NCBI GenBank assembly: GCA_016934645.1
Contig: JAFGSL010000389.1
Span: forward strand, 1 to 11,723
DNA from: Anaerolineae bacterium
Lineage (GTDB): Bacteria; Chloroflexota; Anaerolineae; B4-G1; SLSP01
Direction of reading: 5' to 3'
DNA length: 11,723 nucleotides
Shown here piece after piece: positions 6,849 through 11,723 of the stretch; position 1 is the stretch's first letter; every line of letters starts with the position of its first letter. The notes beneath the pieces are model-generated. The model did no database searches and was not told where the DNA came from. It was given only the letters and a program-made list of their open reading frames with translations. Both the position numbers and the translations under genes were made by a program.

Positions 6849-7288
6849 TGAAGATTCTTCTCGGTTGCGGAAATGCGCGAAGACCAGGATGGACGCACGT
6901 GGACCGGGTGGCGTTGGCGCACGTGGACGTACTGCACGATTTGGCCGTGTATCCGTGGCCGTTCGGCGACGAAACGGCGGAGCGGATTGAGGCTATCGAT
7001 GTGCTAGAGCATCTGGATGATACCGTCGCGTTTATGGATGAGTGCTGGCGCGTCCTCCGGGCTGATGGCGTGCTGCACTTGCAGGCGGTGGGATGGCAGA
7101 GCGAGAATCTGTGGCGCGATCCAACGCACAAGCGCGGGTTTCACGTCGATACGTTTCGCTACTTCGATCCTGACAGCTCGTGGCACCAGTCTTTCGGGCA
7201 TTTGTACACGGCGCGCACGTGGAAGGTGCTATCGAGCACAATGCACGATGGCAACGTGATAGCTGAGATGCAACCGAGGAAGGACTGA
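6848..7288 (+). CDS. Small class I SAM-dependent methyltransferase
   Basis: A 146-residue methyltransferase. Motif I is the short form ILLGCGNARRPGWTHVD (3-19), which binds S-adenosylmethionine. An acidic strand (HVDVLHDL, 25-32) and the substrate-side motif IEAIDVLEHLDD (47-58) follow, then the helix and strand ECWRVLRADGVLHL (65-78). DPTHKRGFHVDTFRYF (91-106) is also seen in related phage and polysaccharide-cluster methyltransferases. It is short for a full Rossmann domain (usually about 180 or more), because the C-terminal strands are brief. The ATG at 6848 is chosen because GGGAGG (6835-6840) lies 7 bases upstream and the TGATG overlap with the glycosyltransferase stop is typical of coupling; the frame's upstream extension reads antisense-like Gly/Arg-rich sequence. 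The likely substrate is a sugar or glycosylated protein made with its neighbour. Confidence 0.82.
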   Translation: MKILLGCGNARRPGWTHVDRVALAHVDVLHDLAVYPWPFGDETAERIEAIDVLEHLDDTVAFMDECWRVLRADGVLHLQAVGWQSENLWRDPTHKRGFHVDTFRYFDPDSSWHQSFGHLYTARTWKVLSSTMHDGNVIAEMQPRKD

Positions 7289-7701
7289 TGAGTATCCGCA
7301 GCGCGATCATGGCCGTGTTGATCGGCGATACTACGCTGATGGCGACGCTGACGGGCGGGGCATACGGCGAGGCGGAGATTTCACGCCAGGCGACACCGGA
7401 CGCCTTCGACGCGAACGGGGAAGTCGAGCCGTGCGCGCTGCTGACGGTGGAGGCGGACGATCCTTCCGGGCCGTTCGAGACCAGCTCGCGGACATTCGTG
7501 ACGGTGTATTTCTATGCGCGGTCCGGGTATAGCGCGATCGATACGGCGTTGGCGCGGGTGTACGCGCTCCTGCATCGCCAGAGAGTCAGCGGCGAAAATG
7601 TGTGGGATATCCGGCACGCGGGCGATGTGCGCGACCAGCGCGATCCGGCGCTGGATTGCGCGATGAGTATGAGTAGGTATACGGTATACCGTAGACGGTG
7701 A
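7288..7701 (+). CDS. Tail terminator / tail completion-like protein
   Basis: A 137-residue protein with the plan of siphovirus tail terminator or minor tail proteins, which cap the tail tube and join it to the head: an N-terminal helix (SIRSAIMAVLIGDTTLMATL, 2-21), a segment GGAYGEAEISRQATPDAFD (23-41), a beta hairpin around CALLTVEADDPSG, a tube-facing strand TFVTVYFYARSGYSAIDTAL (69-88) and a helix with VYALLHRQRV. It sits just ahead of the HhH and major tail genes, the usual place. The start overlaps the methyltransferase stop (TGATG), with a purine run GAGGAAGG (7276-7283) just upstream. The last codons (RYTVYRRR) are written by three heptamer repeats, GTATACG, GTATACC and GTAGACG (7677-7697), so the C-terminus may have been replaced or extended by repeat DNA. 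Confidence 0.68.
   Translation: MSIRSAIMAVLIGDTTLMATLTGGAYGEAEISRQATPDAFDANGEVEPCALLTVEADDPSGPFETSSRTFVTVYFYARSGYSAIDTALARVYALLHRQRVSGENVWDIRHAGDVRDQRDPALDCAMSMSRYTVYRRR
7677..7697 (+). repeat. Heptamer repeats at the 3' end of the tail-terminator gene
   Basis: Three consecutive 7-base units: GTATACG, GTATACC, GTAGACG, immediately before GTGA, whose TGA is the stop codon. They match the GTAGACR family seen at 8694-8721 and 9448-9475. Here they are inside coding sequence. Confidence 0.65.
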
Positions 7702-7739
7702 GAACAGGATTTACGGAATGCTAGGATGAGGAGGGGTTT

Positions 7740-8114
7740 ATGAAATTACGATGGGTGGGGCCACAGTTAGTGCGGCGCGTCGTCGAGCAGTACGAATGGA
7801 GCCGGAAGACGGGATTCGTGCAGGATGTGGCAGAGGCCGGTCTGGCGGCAGAGCTACTCACCGAACCCAGCGGCGCGTTCGTGGTAGATCAGGATGACGC
7901 GGTGCTCGGTTTGCCGGGTGTGGGGCCACAGCGGGCGGCTGAGCTGGCGTTAGCCGGGATCGCGACGCTGGCCGACCTGGCAGCGTTGGATACAACGGGG
8001 ATCAAGCGGCTGGACCAGGTGATCTGGGCCAGTGCAAAGCAAATCCGCGCGTGGGTGAAGCAGGCGCGGGAGACATTAGGACAATCAACTGAGGAGCAGG
8101 AGGCAATCACATGA
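7740..8114 (+). CDS. Helix-hairpin-helix protein in the tail operon, unknown role
   Basis: A 124-residue two-part protein. The first 50 residues (KLRWVGPQLVRRVVEQYEW, then TGFVQDVAEAGLAAELL) resemble a small 'WxGP ... NGFVxDV ... AAxLLT' module that I associate with phage structural proteins. Residues 54-84 are a clear helix-hairpin-helix, with hairpin LPGVGPQRAAELA (58-70) followed by AGIATLADLAAL (72-83), as in non-specific DNA-binding HhH units of recombinases and topoisomerases. A helical tail follows. HhH units bind the DNA backbone, so contact with genome DNA at the neck or inside the tail is possible, but a purely structural use is equally likely. GAGGAGGGG (7728-7736) gives a strong ribosome site 3 bases before the ATG. 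Its stop overlaps the major tail gene as ATGA. It could be a neck or connector component; I do not recognise a characterised homologue. Confidence 0.72.
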   Translation: MKLRWVGPQLVRRVVEQYEWSRKTGFVQDVAEAGLAAELLTEPSGAFVVDQDDAVLGLPGVGPQRAAELALAGIATLADLAALDTTGIKRLDQVIWASAKQIRAWVKQARETLGQSTEEQEAIT

Positions 8115-8638
8115 CATACTTTGGACAGAAACCATTCGGGATTTACGACATCAAGCTGACCGACATCGCCGGGGCGGTGCAGGTGGATTTGCCCTACGCG
8201 CAGACGATGACTTTCAATGAACGACTCGTCTCTGGCGAGCTGCGTGGCGACGGCAAAACAGTGGCCGTGGTCAGCGAGGTGGACGCGGTGGAGGCCAGCC
8301 TGGAAGCAGGCGGGATCAGCCTGGAGGCTTACGCGCTGATGAGCGGGCGCACGGTCTCGACCTCGGGGACGACGCCGACGCGCGTGAGCACGTTGACGGG
8401 CAGCGGTGCCGAGCGGTTCCCATACTTCAAGATTTATGGGAAGAGCCTGGCGGACGGCGACGACGACGTGCACATCAAATTGTTCAAGTGCAAGCTGACC
8501 AATGGGCTGGAAGGCAGCCTGGGCGACGGCGAGTTCATGATGTCGAATGTGGGATCGATCATCTGTATCGATGACAGCAGCAACGGCATTTTCGACATCG
8601 TACAGAACGAGACGGCGGACGATTTGCCGGCGACGTAG
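8111..8638 (+). CDS. Major tail (tube) protein
   Basis: A 175-residue protein that I call the tail tube subunit, which polymerises as stacked hexameric rings around the tape measure. The pattern is that of siphovirus tube proteins: an N-terminal strand set (FGIYDIKLTDIAGAVQVDLP, 9-28), a SGELRGDGKTVAVVSEVDAV hairpin (41-60), a variable loop (SGRTVSTSGTTPTR), a YFKIYGKSLADGDDDVHIKL strand pair and a C-terminal strand set ending EFMMSNVGSIICIDD, GIFDIVQNET. Its position before the chaperone pair and tape measure supports the call strongly. The start overlaps the HhH gene stop (ATGA), and GGAGCAGGAGG (8092-8102) supplies the ribosome site. No Ig-like domain is appended. Confidence 0.8.
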   Translation: MTYFGQKPFGIYDIKLTDIAGAVQVDLPYAQTMTFNERLVSGELRGDGKTVAVVSEVDAVEASLEAGGISLEAYALMSGRTVSTSGTTPTRVSTLTGSGAERFPYFKIYGKSLADGDDDVHIKLFKCKLTNGLEGSLGDGEFMMSNVGSIICIDDSSNGIFDIVQNETADDLPAT

Positions 8639-8692
8639 GCGGGTAGTCGTTAGTCGGATAGTCGAGAAGCATTAACGGGCGTTTTTGGGGAA

Positions 8693-8722
8693 GGTAGACG
8701 GTAGACAGTAGACGGTAGACAG
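8693..8722 (+). repeat. GTAGACR heptamer array, copy 1
   Basis: Four heptamers, GTAGACG, GTAGACA, GTAGACG, GTAGACA, flanked by one G on each side. The 30 bases are identical to 9447-9476. Confidence 0.95.
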
Positions 8723-8753
8723 CCTTGAAAATGCGGCTGCTCTCGATTGAGAA

Positions 8754-8779
8754 CGTCCGTTAATGCCCATTAATGGACG
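8754..8779 (+). repeat. 26-base near-perfect palindrome
   Basis: The arms CGTCCGTTAATG (8754-8765) and CATTAATGGACG (8768-8779) are inverted repeats (11 of 12 positions, the other able to form G-U in RNA) separated by only CC. A third copy, CATTAACGGGCG at 8670-8681, lies before the heptamer array. The two-base loop makes a protein-binding site or repeat-element end more likely than an RNA hairpin. No T-run follows. Confidence 0.8.
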
Positions 8780-8807
8780 ATCACCACGGATGTTAGAAAT
8801 AAACGAT

Positions 8808-8813
8808 GGGAGG
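8808..8813 (+). promoter_or_regulatory. Ribosome binding site deciding the chaperone start
   Basis: GGGAGG lies 7 bases before the ATG at 8821. The in-frame ATG at 8806 would overlap this site and lacks a good site of its own, so 8821 is preferred. Confidence 0.75.
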
Positions 8814-8820
8814 AAAACCT

Positions 8821-9216
8821 ATGGATTTGCAGGCGTGGAGACAAAAGCAGCAGGAAGGCGAAGAAGTTGAATTGCCTTCCGGGCTGGTCGTGCAGATGGT
8901 GCGGGTAGGAATGATCGATCTGGCGTTACGTGGGGATGTGCCCGCGCCACTGGTCGCAGCAGTGAACGAGGTGATGGCCAAAGGCATCAGCAATCTGACG
9001 GTAGAGAACGCGGCGGAGTATGAAGGCCCGATCAATCTGGTCACGAAGGCAGCGGTAGTCAATCCGCCGGTGAAGGATAAGGCGGACGAGCACAGTTTGG
9101 GCGTGAACGAGTTGCCGATGGTGGACCGGCTGGCAATCTTCCGTTATTGCAACCGGTACGGCGAACAATTGCGCCCCTTTCGCCGAGAATCCACGTCTCC
9201 TGTGGAACCTGCATAA
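8821..9216 (+). CDS. Tail assembly chaperone, short (gpG-like) form
   Basis: A 131-residue protein in the place of lambda gpG, between the tube gene and the tape measure. Such chaperones coat the tape measure and help the tube polymerise, and are made in a short and a frameshift-extended form. It opens MDLQAWRQKQQEGEEVELPSG, has an amphipathic beta-alpha middle (LVVQMVRVGMIDLALRGDVP, 22-41) and ends with a helix PMVDRLAIFRYCNRYGEQLRPF (near 99-120) just before the frame would change. The last 11 residues of this frame (RRESTSPVEPA) look like out-of-frame filler, while the +1 frame from base 9182 reads as a conserved chaperone tail. The GGGAGG site sets the start at 8821 rather than 8806. Confidence 0.78.
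   Translation: MDLQAWRQKQQEGEEVELPSGLVVQMVRVGMIDLALRGDVPAPLVAAVNEVMAKGISNLTVENAAEYEGPINLVTKAAVVNPPVKDKADEHSLGVNELPMVDRLAIFRYCNRYGEQLRPFRRESTSPVEPA
9175..9181 (+). other. Putative +1 programmed frameshift site (CCC TTT C)
   Basis: In frame the codons are CGC CCC TTT CGC. A +1 slip of tRNA-Phe from TTT to TTC, or of tRNA-Pro from CCC to CCT, gives the same product: ...LRPF, then AENPRLLWNLHNLG. Slip at proline/CCC codons is known for +1 frameshifting in some phage structural genes. A -2 slip would reach the same frame with one more residue. Confidence 0.6.
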
Positions 9217-9451
9217 CTTAGGGTCGGCCTACGGACAAAAGCCTTCCAGCTATCTAGGCCTGGACGGAGATAGCTGGGAGGCTTACCAGGTCGATTTGTT
9301 GTGCCTGACGGTAGGCCGCGACGTAGAGGAACGCATCCACACGAAACGCCCGTTGCCCTGGCAGCAGAAAGTACGTCCAGGGAAGGGCGTGTTCACGCGG
9401 CTGGGTGGACGGGCACGAAAGGTGAAGGTGCCGGAGAGTGGGATTTGGTAG
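9179..9451 (+). CDS. Tail assembly chaperone, frameshift (gpGT-like) extension
   Basis: This is the +1 frame relative to the short chaperone. It is open from 9107 (after TGA at 9104) to TAG at 9449, and no ATG, GTG or TTG occurs in it until codons near 9296. Its translation from the slip point, AENPRLLWNLHNLG, then SAYGQKPSSYLGL, then SWEAYQVDLLCLTVGR and VEERI, matches the 'LLxxLyxLGxAYGxxPSxxLGL ... WxAYQxDLxxLxxGRxVE' pattern that I know for second chaperone frames of siphoviruses. It is therefore made only as a fusion, about 209 residues in all (120 + 89). The C-terminal KVRPGKGVFTRLGGRARKVK is basic, as expected for tape-measure contact. The stop TAG is supplied by the first heptamer of the second GTAGACR array. 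The 15-bp hairpin at 9241-9282 lies inside this coding stretch. Confidence 0.72.
   Translation, partial: FAENPRLLWNLHNLGSAYGQKPSSYLGLDGDSWEAYQVDLLCLTVGRDVEERIHTKRPLPWQQKVRPGKGVFTRLGGRARKVKVPESGIW
9241..9282. other. 15-bp hairpin within the chaperone extension
   Basis: The left arm GCCTTCCAGCTATCT (9241-9255) pairs with AGATAGCTGGGAGGC (9268-9282), 14 Watson-Crick pairs plus one G-U, around a 12-base loop. It begins 60 bases after the slip site and 25 after the short-form stop. On the - strand the stem would be followed by TTTTGT, like an intrinsic terminator, whereas on the + strand no T-run follows. Confidence 0.75.
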
Positions 9452-9476
9452 ACGGTAGACAGTAGACGGTAGACAG
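9447..9476 (+). repeat. GTAGACR heptamer array, copy 2
   Basis: Identical over 30 bases to 8693-8722: four heptamers (GTAGACG, GTAGACA, twice). It fills the gap between the chaperone extension and the tape measure and provides the TAG stop of the extension at 9449-9451. Confidence 0.95.
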
Positions 9477-9484
9477 GGGGGAGC

Positions 9485-11723
9485 GTGGCGATTGAGTTAG
9501 GAAGCGCATACGGGAAGGTTGAGCTTGACGCGCAAGGCGTGAAGAGAGGTGCGCGGCAGGCGCAGGATTCGCTGTCGCAGCTTGACAGAACCGTGCAGGA
9601 TGTGTTCAAGTTCTCGATGGGGAACCTGGCTGCCCAGGGCATCGGGAAGTTGATCGGCGGCTTGAGCGACCTGTACGGCGAGACACGCACGCTGACAACC
9701 GGATTCGAGTCGCAGATGGCGATTATGTCGACGGCAGTCGATCCGGCAGTGGCCTCGATGGAGACGCTCCAAGATGCGGCTATGGCCGTGGGCGGCGACA
9801 TCAGCCTCGTGGGCATCGATGCGCAACAGGCCGCCGAATCGATGACGGGCCTGTTCAAGAGCGGCAAGAGCGTGGGCGACGTCTTCGGCGACCTGGAAGG
9901 GTATATGGCGGGGACGGCGGAACTGGGCGGGATTTTGCGCGCTTCGGTGGACCTGCAAGCGGCGTCGATGCTCGACCTAGACGGGGCGACCACGTTGGTC
10001 AATTCCACGATGAGCACCTACGGACTGACGGCACAGGATGCGGTGCGCATCACCGATAATTTTGTGAAGACGGCGGACGCGAGCCAGGCCGAAGTCACCG
10101 ATCTGGCCGAGGCACATCAAAACGCAGCCATCGTGCTGGCCTCGTTCGGTTATACCCTCGAAGACACCAACACCGCGTTGGCACTCTTGAGCGAGAATGC
10201 GCTGAAGGGGGCGGAGGCCGGCACCAGTTTGCGGGCGATGGTCAACCAGATGTTGCGTCCGACGAAAAAGGTCAGCGATGCCTGGAACGAGCTCAATATC
10301 AGCCTGTACGACAGTGAAGGACAACTGAAACGCCTGCCGGACATCATCGGAGAGATGATTCCAGCGCTACAAAATCTAAGCGAGGAACGGCGGAACGAGC
10401 TGGCCTATATCCTGGCAGGCGCAGACGGGCAGCGCGCGCTCAACATCCTCTTGAGCAAGGGGACGTCCGGCTGGCAGGAGATGGAACAGGCCATCGCCGG
10501 GGCTTCGTCCGCGCAGGAGGTGGCAGCGGCACGGGCGAACACGCTGCAGGGGGCGCAGGAGGCACTGGAAGGCACGCTGGACACACTCAAGATTAAAGTG
10601 GGCGACGAGTTCGTCCCGGTGTGGACGCGGATGACGCAGGGTCTCACCGCGTTCTACGACGAGCATGGGCCGCAGATTGTGGCGGTAGCGGGCAAGATCG
10701 CGGATGCGATAACGACTGTGATGGACAGTCTGGAGAATCTTGATCCAGCGCTGGTCAAATCGGCAGTTCAGCTCGCAGGTTTGGCAACAGCCGCAGTAGG
10801 CGGATATACGACATACGTTAAGCTCGCGCCAGTAGTATCATCGCTAGGCCCAGTACTCACCAGCGCAGCAGAAGGAATGCAATTTCTAAAAGCTGGGATG
10901 TCAACAGCAGAAGTAGCGACCCTAGGATGGTCAGCGGTACTCGGTCCTCTCGCAGCAGTAGCGTTAGCAGTGGCAGCGAACGTCGTCGCTATTAATATGG
11001 CAGCTCAATTTCACAAAGATATTGTAGAGCAAACGGCAGAAGTCGAGGATGCCTGGGGACAGAAATTAGAGAAGATTGCCGCTAACTCTACTTCAGCAGT
11101 GGATGTGGCTACACAGTACGCAAATGCCCAGGCAGACGTCAACACGGTTTTGGAAGAAAGCAATCAGATAGCAGTATCCTTCATCGACAAACAAAAGGTG
11201 CTGAATGCCAGCAGCGACGATCTAAACAACACGCTCTCGGCCTCAGCCAATAGCTATGAAGATTATGTCGCTGCTGCTGAAAAGGTGAACGCTGCGCTGA
11301 TAGAAAACTCGCGACAGTTCAACATATTTGGACGTGATGTTACGCCTGTCAATGCCGTTGTAGAAGGTTTAGTGCCGGTGATGGATGAGTTCACTTTTGC
11401 GGCACGACGTAATGCAGAGGCCGGTATAGATTCGGCCACTGCGTGGGAACAATATAGCCAGGGGGTAGCCGAGGGCGAGAAGACAACGACGCAAGCTGCC
11501 ATTGCAGCAGGGCAGTTGGCCATAGCCCAGGCGGAAGCTGCGGAGGCGGCGGAGGCCGCTGCCGCGCAGGCAGAGGAACAGGCTGCTTTATACGACGGGC
11601 TCTCCAAAGCGTTGAGCAACACCGGATTGAGCCAGAGCGCGATGACACGCGCACAAGGCGAGCTGGCGGCGCAGATGGGCTACACCACACGCCTGGCGAA
11701 TATGCAGGCCAGCGCGATGAACC
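9485..11723 (+). CDS. Phage tail tape measure protein (3'-truncated by the window)
   Basis: The tape measure sets tail length and is ejected with the DNA. About 746 codons are open to the window end. The start is GTG at 9485, giving MAIELGSAYGKVELDAQGVK, a common siphovirus tape-measure opening; an in-frame TAG at 9470 prevents an earlier start, and the purine run GGGGGGAG (9476-9483) is unusually close. Residues about 71-380 form the conserved tail-tape region (for example TGFESQMAIMSTAV, LALLSENALKGAEAGTSLRA, LPDIIGEMIPALQNLSEERR). A hydrophobic stretch (about 430-510) holds likely membrane-crossing helices (LAGLATAAVGGYTTYV, VLGPLAAVALAVAANVVAI). A helical, Ala-rich region (AEAAEAAEAAAAQAEEQAALY) follows near the end. 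GC falls from about 65% around 9780-9900 to about 52% around 10740-11100, then rises again. Confidence 0.88.
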   Translation, partial: MAIELGSAYGKVELDAQGVKRGARQAQDSLSQLDRTVQDVFKFSMGNLAAQGIGKLIGGLSDLYGETRTLTTGFESQMAIMSTAVDPAVASMETLQDAAMAVGGDISLVGIDAQQAAESMTGLFKSGKSVGDVFGDLEGYMAGTAELGGILRASVDLQAASMLDLDGATTLVNSTMSTYGLTAQDAVRITDNFVKTADASQAEVTDLAEAHQNAAIVLASFGYTLEDTNTALALLSENALKGAEAGTSLRAMVNQMLRPTKKVSDAWNELNISLYDSEGQLKRLPDIIGEMIPALQNLSEERRNELAYILAGADGQRALNILLSKGTSGWQEMEQAIAGASSAQEVAAARANTLQGAQEALEGTLDTLKIKVGDEFVPVWTRMTQGLTAFYDEHGPQIVAVAGKIADAITTVMDSLENLDPALVKSAVQLAGLATAAVGGYTTYVKLAPVVSSLGPVLTSAAEGMQFLKAGMSTAEVATLGWSAVLGPLAAVALAVAANVVAINMAAQFHKDIVEQTAEVEDAWGQKLEKIAANSTSAVDVATQYANAQADVNTVLEESNQIAVSFIDKQKVLNASSDDLNNTLSASANSYEDYVAAAEKVNAALIENSRQFNIFGRDVTPVNAVVEGLVPVMDEFTFAARRNAEAGIDSATAWEQYSQGVAEGEKTTTQAAIAAGQLAIAQAEAAEAAEAAAAQAEEQAALYDGLSKALSNTGLSQSAMTRAQGELAAQMGYTTRLANMQASAMN

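Larger units (their letters stand above)
8639..8805 (+). repeat. Non-coding gap with heptamer arrays and inverted repeats
   Basis: There is no gene here; reading the gap gives only tiny frames. It holds, in order: TAGTCG-type heptamers (GTAGTCG, TTAGTCG, then GATAGTCG; 8643-8664); CATTAACGGGCG (8670-8681); four GTAGACR heptamers (8694-8721); and a near-perfect 26-base palindrome (8754-8779) made of two further, oppositely oriented copies of the same 12-mer. No clear promoter or T-tailed terminator was seen. Confidence 0.8.

Noticed and set aside
6175..7131. Antisense open frame (318 codons) opposite the glycosyltransferase and methyltransferase
   Set aside because: Ser/Arg/Pro-rich nonsense opposite two genes with clear family motifs; caused by GC-rich codon bias.
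8754..8779. Palindrome as an intrinsic terminator
   Set aside because: The loop is only two bases and no T-run follows on either side; a terminator here would also cut off the chaperone and tape measure.
8806..8820. Chaperone start at 8806
   Set aside because: The Shine-Dalgarno sequence for the ATG at 8821 lies within these codons, and 8806 has no good site of its own.
9283..10017. Antisense open frame (244 codons) opposite the tape measure start
   Set aside because: The + strand here has the conserved tape measure region; the antisense product has no recognisable pattern.
1..11723. Anti-phage defence system, tRNA genes, integrase or transposase
   Set aside because: Both strands were read for such genes and motifs; all supported genes are phage structural genes or the two modifying enzymes.

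Overview
The window is a stretch of a tailed double-stranded DNA phage or prophage structural operon. Every credible gene is on the + strand, tightly packed, often with stop/start overlaps (ATGA, TGATG). The order portal, MuF-like head protein, tail terminator, major tail protein, frameshifted tail chaperone and long tape measure indicates a long-tailed, siphovirus-like particle. GC is about 60% in most structural genes, with AT-richer islands. The host cannot be fixed from this window. GC content, ordinary GGAGG ribosome sites and abundant short tandem 7-mer and 8-mer repeats would fit a Chloroflexota- or Cyanobacteria-like environmental bacterium, but this is only a guess.

Layout. 1-2468: portal protein (the window may cut its 5' end) and a MuF-type head morphogenesis protein, overlapping by ATGA. 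2469-2926: an AT-rich gene for a small unknown protein, with a promoter-like sequence in front. 3012-5087: a virion-surface-type protein made of an N-terminal beta-rich domain plus about 19 repeats of 23 residues. 5125-5827: two small phage proteins probably belonging with it. 5829-7288: a GT-B glycosyltransferase and a small class I methyltransferase, translationally coupled to each other and to the tail terminator. 7288-8638: tail terminator-like protein, a helix-hairpin-helix protein of unknown role, and the major tail tube protein. 8639-8820: non-coding, rich in direct and inverted repeats. 8821-9451: tail assembly chaperone with a second overlapping frame that has no usual start codon, best explained by a +1 ribosomal frameshift. 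9485-end: tape measure protein, cut by the window end.

How the genes work together: portal and MuF build the head vertex; the terminator, tube, chaperone pair and tape measure build the tail; the repeat protein is probably displayed on the particle. The glycosyltransferase and methyltransferase sit inside this operon and may decorate a virion protein or a host glycan. No major capsid, scaffold, protease or head-tail adaptor gene was recognised.

The most unusual signals are at DNA/RNA level: the putative +1 frameshift site, a 15-bp hairpin inside the frameshifted extension, an identical 30-base heptamer array in two intergenic gaps, a nine-unit octamer repeat inside the MuF gene, and a 276-base duplication inside the repeat protein. 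I found no defence system, CRISPR array, RNA gene, integrase or transposase.
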